Positions 33,667 through 40,885 of a stretch of DNA of 40,885 nt are shown piece by piece; the stretch's first letter is position 1, and each line of letters starts with the position of its first letter. Source of the stretch: Pseudomonadota bacterium (GTDB lineage: Bacteria > Pseudomonadota > Gammaproteobacteria > JAKAQQ01); the NCBI GenBank assembly GCA_027365475.1, contig DAHXNI010000048.1, positions 1-40,885 of the forward strand, read 5' to 3'. Below the pieces are notes generated by a model that was given only the letters and a program-made list of their open reading frames with translations, made no database searches and was not told the origin of the DNA. A program made the position numbers and the translations under genes.

Positions 33667-34833
33667 ATGCCAAGAGTTGCTATCAGTATTGGCGAGTTGT
33701 CCGGGGATATCCTCGCAGCGGATGTACTGGGTCACCTGAGAAGGCTGCACTCTAATCTGGAGTGTCTCGGTGTTACGGGCCCGGCTCTCCGCCAATCTGG
33801 GTGCGAATCGGTTCTACCGGTTGAAGATCTCTCTGTTTCTGGCCTGACTGAGGCGATTGCCCATCTTCCACGCTTGTGGCACTTGCGTCGTCATTTGAGC
33901 CGAACGATCTTGGATTGGAAACCTGATCTCTTTTTGGGTGTCGATGCGCCAGACTTCAATCTGGGTTTGGAAAAAAGCTTAAAGCATCATGGCATTCGGG
34001 TCGCACATCTTGTGAGCCCGAGCGTATGGGCGTGGCGTCCCCAAAGAGTGATGAAAGTTGCACGTGCTGCGGATACCCTTTTTTGTCTATTCCCTTTCGA
34101 GCCCGTCTACTACCAGACAACCCAAGTCCGCACCCTGTTTGTGGGACACCCCTTGGCTGATCAGTTAAAACCGTTGGATGATATTCGGCTGGCACGTCAA
34201 GCCCTGGGGCTCGATCCTGATCGCACCACCATAGCGATTTTGCCAGGTAGTCGTCTGCATGAACTGGAAAATCTCGGAAGCGTAATGATGCAGGCAGCCA
34301 GACGAATCCAGCAAAGCTTTGGGCCGATCCAGTTTCTTTTGCCAGTCGCACAGGCAGGTTTTCGCCCCGTATTGGAATCACTATGGGAAAAGTATGGGCC
34401 TAACCAGCCACTGATTCTCCTGAACCGTGATGGACCTCGTGCGATGGCTGTGGCGGATGCTGCTTGGGTTGCATCAGGTACTGCGACGTTGGAAGGACTT
34501 CTTGTAGGTTGCCCAATGGTGGTCGCTTATCGTGTTTCCAGTATGAGTGCATGGATTGCAAAAAGCTTTCTTGGACTCAATGTACGCTGGGTTTCCATAC
34601 CCAATCTTTTGGCAGGCGAGCTCCTGGTTCCTGAATGCCTGCAAGAGCAGGCCCATCCACAAATGCTTGCTGACACACTTCTTGCGCTTCTTCAGCATCC
34701 AGAAAGAAGAGAAGCAATCCACGCTCGCTTCCTGTTGCTCAGCCAACAACTCCGGAACAATTTTGGGGAAACGGTCGCCGCCGAACTGGCTCATATGCTG
34801 GCAGCGGAGTCGGAATACGGATCAGGCTCATGA
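33667..34833 (+). CDS. lpxB: Lipid-A-disaccharide synthase
   Basis: A 388-aa GT19-family glycosyltransferase that joins lipid X and UDP-diacylglucosamine to form the beta-1',6-linked lipid A disaccharide, at the inner membrane. Seen: N-terminal ISIGELSGDILAADVL (G-E-x-S-G-D motif), FLGVDAPDFNLGLE, SPSVWAWRPQRV, LPGSRLHELENL and the late ASGTATLEGLLVGCPMVVAYRV. ATG 33667, two bases after the lpxA stop, gives the usual family start; the GTG at 33649 inside lpxA would add six residues. The stop overlaps the rnhB start (ATGA). The lipid A run therefore ends here; lpxC and lpxK lie elsewhere. Confidence 0.96.
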   Translation: MPRVAISIGELSGDILAADVLGHLRRLHSNLECLGVTGPALRQSGCESVLPVEDLSVSGLTEAIAHLPRLWHLRRHLSRTILDWKPDLFLGVDAPDFNLGLEKSLKHHGIRVAHLVSPSVWAWRPQRVMKVARAADTLFCLFPFEPVYYQTTQVRTLFVGHPLADQLKPLDDIRLARQALGLDPDRTTIAILPGSRLHELENLGSVMMQAARRIQQSFGPIQFLLPVAQAGFRPVLESLWEKYGPNQPLILLNRDGPRAMAVADAAWVASGTATLEGLLVGCPMVVAYRVSSMSAWIAKSFLGLNVRWVSIPNLLAGELLVPECLQEQAHPQMLADTLLALLQHPERREAIHARFLLLSQQLRNNFGETVAAELAHMLAAESEYGSGS

Positions 34834-35417
34834 TGCCCAGTACGGACCGCAGAGATTGGGCAGGTGTCGACGAAGTTGGACGTGGTCCGCTTGCAGGGCC
34901 ACTGGTTGCCGCTGCTGTCTGGCTTTCTCCCAATCATGGAATCCTAGGCCTCCGCGATTCTAAAAAGTTGCGCCCGCGTCAACGACAAATATTATCCAGC
35001 CAAATTGAATCAGCAGCCTGGGCTGTTTCGATTGTGACGGTGTCACCCAGTGATATTGATCGTCTGAATATTCATCACGCTACACTCTGGGCCATGCAGC
35101 AGGCAGTGGACGCTCTCGTTCCGGCCCCACCCGGTGTTCTCGTGGATGGACTTTTCATTCCGACCATCACAATTGAGGCCTGTGCACATCCAAGAGCCGA
35201 TGAAACAGAGCCTTCCGTGAGTGCTGCTTCAATCGTAGCCAAACACTACCGTGATCAGATGATGATTCGTTACGATCAAGTATTCCCGGGGTATGGCTTT
35301 TCCATTCACAAAGGATATCCCACAGCAAGGCATCTCGCAGCGCTTGATGCACTCGGGCCCTGTGCCATCCACCGTAAAAGTTTTGCTCCCGTCGCAAGCC
35401 GGCTGGGCCATGTTTAG
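34830..35417 (+). CDS. rnhB: Ribonuclease HII
   Basis: A 195-aa enzyme that cuts RNA in RNA-DNA hybrids and removes single ribonucleotides from DNA. Catalytic residues fit E. coli spacing: D14 and E15 in AGVDEVGRGPLAG, D106 in VLVDG and D124. DSKKL, SAASIVAKHYRD and HKGYPTARH are intact. One oddity: the fourth Asp sits in HPRADETEP, where most homologues read KGDS/K; the Asp is kept but the preceding Lys-Gly is not. It overlaps lpxB by 4 bases and is followed by dnaE after 14 bases, the common proteobacterial order. Confidence 0.95.
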   Translation: MMPSTDRRDWAGVDEVGRGPLAGPLVAAAVWLSPNHGILGLRDSKKLRPRQRQILSSQIESAAWAVSIVTVSPSDIDRLNIHHATLWAMQQAVDALVPAPPGVLVDGLFIPTITIEACAHPRADETEPSVSAASIVAKHYRDQMMIRYDQVFPGYGFSIHKGYPTARHLAALDALGPCAIHRKSFAPVASRLGHV

Positions 35418-35431
35418 CAGGTGACGCACTT

Positions 35432-38400
35432 GTGAAGCAGCCGTTTATTCATCTTGGCGTGCATTCAGAGTATTCGCTTGAGGACAGCGTCGTTCAGGTT
35501 CCTGACCTGATCAGACATGTAAAGGCGCTCAATATGAATGCAGTCGCACTGACGGATCGATGTAATCTTTTTGGCGCTGTCAAGTTCTATGAGCAGGCTG
35601 TTGCAGCAGGGATAAAACCGATAATTGGTACACAGTTGACGCTTGCGAGGCCCGCACCACTCAAAGGATCGGAGCATGTGCTTGTGCTTTGTAAGAATCG
35701 TGTTGGCTATACACATCTCTGCCGCTTACTGAGCAGCCGAATGGACTCAGGAGGAGGCGTCGGTGGAGCAATACCACGAGCCCGTCTGTTTGATGTTCGA
35801 CTCGAAGGTTTGATTCTGCTTCTAGGTTATGAAAGCGAAGTGGGGCGATTGCTGCTTCTGGAACAAACGGGTCCAGCCCGCGCAGAACTTGCAGTCTGGC
35901 AGAAACTCTATGGTGAGGATATTTTTTTCTCTCTCTCTCGGATCGGGATTCCCCAAGAGGCTCTGGTCAACGATGGCCTTGAAACGCTTGCCGAAAATGC
36001 GTCTGTTCCACTTGTGGCCACTAATGAAGTCCGTTTTCTGGTTCCAGACGAGTATGAGGCTCACGAAGCGCGGGTTTGCATCCAAAGTGGTTGGACGCTC
36101 AATGACCGCAACCGCGAACGAAGGTTCACAGAGCATCAATATCTTAAATCCGCAGAAGAAATGTCAACACTATTTGCAGATCGAAATGACGCGCTTAACA
36201 ATACAGTGGATCTCGCACGGTGTTGCAACTTTGAATTTGAACTAGACCGGATCCTGCTTCCAGCCTATCCTGTAGCTACTGATCAAAGCCCTGAACAGTT
36301 GCTTAGGGAAAAAGCTGATGCTGGTCTTCGCATCAGACTTGCGACCATTAACCAGAAAAAAATGAACCCGCGCCCCACATCTGATTACGCGTCACGTCTT
36401 TCTGCTGAGATCAATGTGATTGAGCATATGGGCTTTGCCGGGTATTTTCTGATTGTGTCCGACTTTATCGATTGGGCAAAATCACAGGACATCCCGGTTG
36501 GACCGGGGCGTGGCTCAGGTGCGGGATCGTTGGTGGCTTATTCGCTCGGAATAACGGATCTCGACCCCCTCGAACATGGCCTTTTGTTTGAACGATTTCT
36601 AAACCCTGAACGGGTAACCATGCCGGACTTTGACATTGATTTTTGCATCGAGGGTCGTGACCGGGTGATCCGCTATGTTGAAGAACGTTATGGAAAGGAC
36701 CGTGTGGCCCAAATTGCAACATTCGGAACGATGGCGGCACGTGCGGTTGTTCGTGATGTGGTACGGGTGCTGGGGTTGCCATATGGGTTTGCTGATCGCC
36801 TGGCCAAACTGATACCGTTTGAGATACATATGACACTCAAACGTGCCCTTGAGAACGAATCTGAACTCAAATCATGGTATGAATCGGATGAAAATGTTCG
36901 TACCGTGATTGATTTGGCCCAAAAAATAGAAGGACGTGTTCGGTCAGTTGGCAAACACGCAGGTGGTGTCGTGATCGCACCTCAGGCGCTGACCAACCAT
37001 CTTCCGCTGTTCAGCGATTCCGAATCCGATGGGCATATCACACAATTCGACAAAGATGATCTAGAGCATCTGGGGCTTGTCAAATTTGATTTTTTAGGGC
37101 TCAAGACACTTACGATCATCAACCGTGCCCTGAAAACGATCAGATTCAACAGTCCGGAAGGTACTGGAGAATTGTTTTCGCTGGATACCGTTTCCATGCG
37201 TGACGCCGAGACATTCCGGCTTCTGCAATCATGTGAGACCACAGCCATTTTCCAGCTGGAATCCCATGGCATGCGAGACCTTATCCGGCGTATGAAACCG
37301 GACCGCTTTGAGGATATCGTGGCGCTGGTTGCTTTGTTCCGACCCGGTCCACTCCAGTCTGGGATGGTTAATGATTTTATCAGCCGCAAGCACGGACAGG
37401 CTCCCATTCTCTATCTCCATCCATCCTTGAAAGCAATCCTTGAAGATACTTACGGAGTCATCCTCTATCAGGAACAGGTCATGCAGATCGCACAGGAGCT
37501 TGCTGGATACAGCTTGGGTGCAGCCGATCTTCTCAGGCGTGCCATGGGCAAGAAAAAGCCTGAAGAGATGGCTTTGCAACGTAGTGTGTTTGTCACGGGT
37601 GCTCAAAAACGGGGTGTGCCAACCCGGAAGGCTGAAGAAATATTTGACCTCATGGAAAAGTTTGCGGGTTACGGCTTCAATAAATCTCATTCAGTTGCTT
37701 ATGCGCTTTTGGCGTATCAAACCGCGTGGCTCAAGGCTCATTACCCAGCTGCATTTATGGCATCAGTTTTGACGGGTGATATGGATCATACGGAAAAACT
37801 GCTGCCTTTGTTGCTGGATTGCCGCCGAATGGGTGTCAAAATCCCCCCGCCAGACATTAACCGGTCAGCTTATGGATTTGCTGTGGAGGGACACGATATT
37901 CGATACGGGCTGGGCGCCATCAAGGGTGTTGGACAGTCGATGGTTGAATCGATTGAACAAGTACGCCGCGACACTCCGTTTGCCAGTCTTGAAGATTTTT
38001 GTGAGCGAATGGGTGCGCATCTCAACCGACGTGCCCTTGAAGCGCTGATCAAGGCTGGCGCATTCGATGGCATGGGGATGGAACGGATCCAGCTCATTGA
38101 GCGCATTGATTCGCTGATGGCCATGGCTGATCAATATGCCCGCTCAGCGCGTCAGGTTGATCTTTTCGGGTTACCGCGTACAGATTCCGAATCCTTGATG
38201 GGTCACACGATTCAATCCAAAAATAAGCTGACGAATCGGCCCACACGAGTACTTCTTGAATCTGAGAAAGAGGTACTTGGCTTATATTTGAGTGGCCATC
38301 CGCTTGATCAATACCGAAGCGAATGGAAGGCGTTGGGGCTTTCAACCATCGAGAGCCTTCTGAGACGTGCAGAAGCGCAAGATGTTTCAGGAGCGGTTTT

Positions 38401-38971
38401 AGCAGGCGGCCTGCTTGAAAGCATTCGCAGAAGAGGAGAGAGGGGGCAAGGGTACCTGGATGATGGCACTGGACGCCTGGACTGTGTCTTCTTTGGAGAA
38501 GCATTGCTCACAGAAATCAGGTCACTGACCCTTGGTGAACCGGTGGTTGCGGAGGGTCAGATCAGCTTTGATGATTTCACAGGTAACTTCCGGATCCGAG
38601 TCCGAGAAATTCAATCGTATGCTCGTTGGCGCGGTGCGTGTTGTCGTCGTCTGATACTGACCTGGAAGAGTGACCATCCGGATTCGGATGACCGCGTCGG
38701 GATTTTGGCAGCTATCCTGGAAAGACATCGAGGCCAGCTGTGTCGTGTCAGCGTGCATTACGAGACCCCAGCTGGAAGGGTCACTTTGGATTTGGCAGAA
38801 ACGGATTCGGTAGATGTAACGGATGATCTCCTCATGGATTTGCGGGGCCATTTTGGTCCAGAAGCGGTTGATTTGGAACCCGGCAAGAGGGCGGCGAAAC
38901 TGGAGCCGCTCCGAGCTAAAACTGTCCAAAATCCCCAGAAGTTAGCTAGACGACCCAACACGACTGGGTAA
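35432..38971 (+). CDS. dnaE: DNA polymerase III alpha subunit
   Basis: The 1179-aa replicative polymerase (E. coli 1160 aa). The PHP domain comes first (HLGVHSEYSLEDSVVQVPDLI, ALTDRCNLFGAV). The palm has GPGRGSGAGSLVAYSLGITDLDPL, then catalytic D399 and D401 in PDFDIDF, and D553 in KFDFLGLKTL. Finger motifs LYQEQVMQIAQELAGYSLG and FAGYGFNKSHSVAYALLAYQTAWLK follow. A helix-hairpin-helix region leads to a clamp-binding motif QVDLF (in ARQVDLFGL, near residue 910), then the OB fold (DGTGRLDCVFFGE) and a C-terminal tau-binding part. The C-terminal end is basic and runs into KLARRPNTTG. The GTG start at 35432 has AGGTGA at 35419-35424. No polC-like exonuclease insert, as expected for proteobacteria. 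Confidence 0.97.
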   Translation: MKQPFIHLGVHSEYSLEDSVVQVPDLIRHVKALNMNAVALTDRCNLFGAVKFYEQAVAAGIKPIIGTQLTLARPAPLKGSEHVLVLCKNRVGYTHLCRLLSSRMDSGGGVGGAIPRARLFDVRLEGLILLLGYESEVGRLLLLEQTGPARAELAVWQKLYGEDIFFSLSRIGIPQEALVNDGLETLAENASVPLVATNEVRFLVPDEYEAHEARVCIQSGWTLNDRNRERRFTEHQYLKSAEEMSTLFADRNDALNNTVDLARCCNFEFELDRILLPAYPVATDQSPEQLLREKADAGLRIRLATINQKKMNPRPTSDYASRLSAEINVIEHMGFAGYFLIVSDFIDWAKSQDIPVGPGRGSGAGSLVAYSLGITDLDPLEHGLLFERFLNPERVTMPDFDIDFCIEGRDRVIRYVEERYGKDRVAQIATFGTMAARAVVRDVVRVLGLPYGFADRLAKLIPFEIHMTLKRALENESELKSWYESDENVRTVIDLAQKIEGRVRSVGKHAGGVVIAPQALTNHLPLFSDSESDGHITQFDKDDLEHLGLVKFDFLGLKTLTIINRALKTIRFNSPEGTGELFSLDTVSMRDAETFRLLQSCETTAIFQLESHGMRDLIRRMKPDRFEDIVALVALFRPGPLQSGMVNDFISRKHGQAPILYLHPSLKAILEDTYGVILYQEQVMQIAQELAGYSLGAADLLRRAMGKKKPEEMALQRSVFVTGAQKRGVPTRKAEEIFDLMEKFAGYGFNKSHSVAYALLAYQTAWLKAHYPAAFMASVLTGDMDHTEKLLPLLLDCRRMGVKIPPPDINRSAYGFAVEGHDIRYGLGAIKGVGQSMVESIEQVRRDTPFASLEDFCERMGAHLNRRALEALIKAGAFDGMGMERIQLIERIDSLMAMADQYARSARQVDLFGLPRTDSESLMGHTIQSKNKLTNRPTRVLLESEKEVLGLYLSGHPLDQYRSEWKALGLSTIESLLRRAEAQDVSGAVLAGGLLESIRRRGERGQGYLDDGTGRLDCVFFGEALLTEIRSLTLGEPVVAEGQISFDDFTGNFRIRVREIQSYARWRGACCRRLILTWKSDHPDSDDRVGILAAILERHRGQLCRVSVHYETPAGRVTLDLAETDSVDVTDDLLMDLRGHFGPEAVDLEPGKRAAKLEPLRAKTVQNPQKLARRPNTTG

Positions 38972-39083
38972 ACCAATCACGATTGCGACAGAGGTTCCGG
39001 TCGAGTGATTGCATTCCCTGCAAGTTTCGGGGCGGGCTATTTTTCGATTTTACGGGCTTCTTCAGTATTTTCTAATCCGTAAA

Positions 39084-39103
39084 TGAATGGCACTAGGTTA
39101 GGC
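39084..39103 (+). repeat. Left terminal inverted repeat of IS4-family element
   Basis: TGAATGGCACTAGGTTAGGC; the reverse complement of the right end reads TGAATGGCACTTGGTTAAGC, two mismatches in twenty. Confidence 0.85.
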
Positions 39104-39149
39104 TGCAGCAGGCGGAGCGTTGTGCGTTAAGATGTTGAAATACAAGGAG

Positions 39150-39217
39150 GAAGGTTGGTTCGGGATGTTAAGATGTTGGTGCGAAGCATCCATCCAACAG
39201 CCCGGAGGCCAACCTTC
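39150..39217 (+). promoter_or_regulatory. Inverted repeat abutting the transposase start codon
   Basis: GAAGGTTGG (39150-39158) and CCAACCTTC (39209-39217) are perfect complements. The right arm ends on the base before the ATG and begins just after the Shine-Dalgarno GGAGG (39204-39208). Two G-U pairs (39159-39160 with 39207-39208) would extend the stem into the Shine-Dalgarno. A transcript reading in from outside would contain both arms. IS10 and IS50, also IS4-superfamily, hide their start sites this way to block expression from read-through; the same use here is inference. Confidence 0.45.
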
Positions 39218-40615
39218 ATGCACGAGTTTAAGGCTCAATCCGCGCGGCGGCAACGCCGTCTGAAGAAACCGGTTCAGAAAGTGGTGACGAAGGCCGATTC
39301 CATGGTCTTTTCCAACCTGCTTACCAGCCCGGAGCTGCTGGAGCCGCTGGAAGCGCTGCTGCCGGAGTTTCGGGAACGCCTGTATCCACCGACGGTGACG
39401 TTGGCGATGTTTTGGAGGCAAGTCCTCAGTGCTGACGGTTCCTGCCAGAATGCGGTGAACGAGGCGATCGTCAATCGGGTGCTGAGCGGGTTGGGAGCGG
39501 GCAGCGCGAACACCGGCGCGTACTGCGAAGCGCGGAAACGCCTGCCGCAAGAGATGGCGCGTGCGCTGGCCCGACAGACTGCGGCCTTGCTGAATGCGCA
39601 CACGCCCGAGGGATGGCTCTGGCGAGGCCGGCATGTGAAGCTGGTGGACGGGACGACGATCCTGATGCCCGACACGGCCGAGAACCAGGCGCGGTTCCCA
39701 CAGCATGGCCGGCAGGAGCCGGGGGCGGGCTTTCCGATCGCGCGCTTGGTGGGGGTGATTTCCCTGGCCCATGGCGCACTGCTGGATGTCGCCATGGGGC
39801 CCTACACGGGCAAGGGTACGGGCGAGCACGGGTTGTTTCGCGAGCTGCTGCGGGGCTTGGTCCAGGACGACGTCATGGTGGCCGACGGCTACTACGCCAG
39901 CTATTTCCTGATCGCCGCCGTGCGGGCGCTCGGCGTGGATTTCGTCTTTGAGCAGCATGGGGGCCGGGACACGGATTTCCGGACCGGCGAGAAGCTCGGG
40001 GCTCGCGATCACGTGGTGACGTGGAGCAAACCCAAGGCCAGACCCGCGTGGATGACGGTGGAGCAGTACGCGAGCTATCCGGAGGAGCTGACGGTGCGCG
40101 AAACGAAAGTCCGTGAGAAGGTGCTGGTGACGTCCTTTCTCAAGCCATGCGCGGTTTCCAGACGGGATCTGGGCCAGTTGTTTCTGCAGCGTTGGAATGC
40201 CGAGTTGGATTTGCGCAACATCAAGGACACGCTCGGGATGGGACGGCTGAGCTGCAAGACGCCGGCGATGGCCGAGAAGGAGCTCGGGGTCTACCTGTTG
40301 GCCTACAACCTGATCCGGCTGCTGATGGCCGAGGCGGCCGTGCAAGCCGGCGTGTTGCCGCGCCGGTTGAGCTTCAAACATACGGTTCAGGTCTGGATCG
40401 CCTGGAGTCAACGACAGTTCCTCTCTGACGCCCCTGAAGACCTCGCGGCCCTGTTCGGACTGATTGCCCAGGTACGTGTCGGGAATCGACCCGGACGGAT
40501 TGAACCGCGGGCGGTCAAGCAAAGGCCCAAGCCGTTTCCACGATTGCATACCACGCGTCAGAGAGCACGGAACAACATAAGGTTACACGGACACGCTGAA
40601 AAGCTTCGGGCTTAA
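39218..40615 (+). CDS. IS4-family DDE transposase
   Basis: 465 aa. RNase H-like core with the triad: first Asp in KLVDGTTILMPD, second Asp in MVADGYYASYF, and Glu in the Y/F-(2)-R-(3)-E-(6)-K signature, read here as LFLQRWNAELDLRNIKDTLGM. A basic N-terminal domain (QSARRQRRLKKP) probably binds the ends. The frame is intact, so it may be active. ATG 39218 is preferred because GGAGG lies 9 bases upstream; the frame is open upstream to 39155. The stop TAA lies within the right inverted repeat. The opposite strand is open for 483 codons but that is a shadow of GC-rich codon use. Confidence 0.93.
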   Translation: MHEFKAQSARRQRRLKKPVQKVVTKADSMVFSNLLTSPELLEPLEALLPEFRERLYPPTVTLAMFWRQVLSADGSCQNAVNEAIVNRVLSGLGAGSANTGAYCEARKRLPQEMARALARQTAALLNAHTPEGWLWRGRHVKLVDGTTILMPDTAENQARFPQHGRQEPGAGFPIARLVGVISLAHGALLDVAMGPYTGKGTGEHGLFRELLRGLVQDDVMVADGYYASYFLIAAVRALGVDFVFEQHGGRDTDFRTGEKLGARDHVVTWSKPKARPAWMTVEQYASYPEELTVRETKVREKVLVTSFLKPCAVSRRDLGQLFLQRWNAELDLRNIKDTLGMGRLSCKTPAMAEKELGVYLLAYNLIRLLMAEAAVQAGVLPRRLSFKHTVQVWIAWSQRQFLSDAPEDLAALFGLIAQVRVGNRPGRIEPRAVKQRPKPFPRLHTTRQRARNNIRLHGHAEKLRA

Positions 40616-40629
40616 CCAAGTGCCATTCA
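40610..40629 (-). repeat. Right terminal inverted repeat of IS4-family element
   Basis: Reverse complement TGAATGGCACTTGGTTAAGC; matches the left end at 18 of 20 positions and contains the transposase stop codon. Confidence 0.85.
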
Positions 40630-40751
40630 ACCCATTGAATAAGTTCTGGACAACGGCCTTTACGGCAGTTTGAGACTTGATCACGATGGCATCAATCAGA
40701 TGCGGTCAGGTCCGTACGCATCGTTGAAACTCACTATTTCGTTTCGCGGGT

Positions 40752-40885
40752 TCAAGTTGGAAGTGCAACAGTGAGTGAAGTTCTGGTGTGGAAGAATACC
40801 TCATATGGGGTTCGGAATCCCAGCCGCTTTCTGGGGCGGTGATTGAGCCGGTGCATGGCATGATCCAACTCTTTCTGTGAGACGG
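40752..40885 (-). CDS. IS30-family transposase, C-terminal fragment
   Basis: Reading the minus strand inward from the window edge gives KELDHAMHRLNHRPRKRLGF then RTPYEVFFHTRTSLTVALPT and a TGA at 40754-40752. The LNxRPRKxLGxxTPxEVFF block and the ending in VAL are the hallmark C-terminus of IS30-family transposases. Forty-three codons are visible and the 5' part lies outside the window. The 122 bases between this stop and the IS4 element show no gene and no clear repeat. Confidence 0.8.
   Translation of the reverse strand, partial: VSQKELDHAMHRLNHRPRKRLGFRTPYEVFFHTRTSLTVALPT

Larger units (their letters stand above)
39084..40629 (+). mobile_element. Complete IS4-family insertion sequence
   Basis: The element is bounded by imperfect 20-bp inverted repeats (39084-39103 and 40610-40629, 18 of 20 matching) and encodes one uninterrupted transposase. 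Its sequence is visibly richer in G and C than the neighbouring housekeeping genes, a sign of separate origin. I could not find matching target-site duplications in the flanks, so the exact boundary may shift by a base or two, or the insertion may have been rearranged. Between dnaE and the left end (38972-39083) there is no gene. Confidence 0.85.

Noticed and set aside
39098-40549. A 483-codon open frame on the minus strand of the IS4-family element
   Set aside because: It is fully antisense to a transposase with intact catalytic motifs, has no recognisable domain, and is rich in P, R, Q and H as expected of a shadow frame in GC-rich DNA.
39070-40645. Target-site duplication around the IS4-family element
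   Set aside because: Flanks (TAATCCGTAAA on the left, CCCATTGAATAAG on the right) share no direct repeat of the expected 8-12 bases.
1-40885. tRNA, rRNA or CRISPR arrays
   Set aside because: None of the gaps shows a cloverleaf with a T-loop sequence, rRNA-like sequence or regularly spaced repeats.

Overview
The window is a moderately GC-rich chromosomal segment from a Gram-negative proteobacterium, most likely Gammaproteobacteria or a near relative such as Acidithiobacillia. Evidence is the proteobacterial order rpsB-tsf-pyrH-frr-uppS-cdsA-rseP-bamA-skp-lpxD-fabZ-lpxA-lpxB-rnhB-dnaE, the succinylase-type dap genes, DusA, and YoaA next to TsaB. The species cannot be fixed from the sequence alone.

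Layout. 1-780: insertion-sequence debris (start of an IS3-family orfA cut by the window edge, then a decayed IS5-family transposase). 641-1212: non-coding, with inverted repeats. 1213-3037: exbB-exbD-tonB energy-transduction operon closed by a strong terminator. 3164-4147: aldo/keto reductase. 4300-6894 (minus): clpB behind a candidate heat-shock promoter. 7071-9909: dusA convergent with and overlapping GTP-type pckG. 10065-14746: YoaA-type helicase, tsaB, phoB, phoR in tight succession. 14945-17829: olsB, olsA (ornithine lipid synthesis), phoU, dsbB. 17837-21891 (minus): map-dapC-dapD-dapE. 22189-38971 (plus): translation factors, UMP kinase, undecaprenyl and CDP-diacylglycerol synthesis, site-2 protease, outer-membrane assembly, lipid A synthesis, RNase HII and DNA polymerase III alpha, mostly with overlapping or nearly overlapping ends. 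39084-40629: complete IS4-family element. 40752-40885: tail of an IS30-family transposase.

How it fits together. The long plus-strand run couples protein synthesis to envelope building: UppS and CdsA make lipid precursors, RseP monitors envelope stress, BamA and Skp assemble outer-membrane proteins, and LpxD/FabZ/LpxA/LpxB start lipid A. The most interesting block is phoB-phoR-olsB-olsA-phoU: a phosphate-sensing two-component system, the two enzymes of phosphorus-free ornithine lipid synthesis, and the phosphate regulator PhoU side by side, with no pst transporter genes in view. This suggests a locus-level module for swapping phospholipids for ornithine lipids under phosphate starvation.

Other points: a roughly 95-residue basic/proline-rich tail on ribosomal protein S2 that makes rpsB overlap tsf; a structured rpsB leader with competing pairings near the Shine-Dalgarno sequence; absence of dxr between cdsA and rseP; and a start-codon-adjacent hairpin in the IS4 element. 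No tRNA, rRNA, CRISPR array or phage genes were seen.
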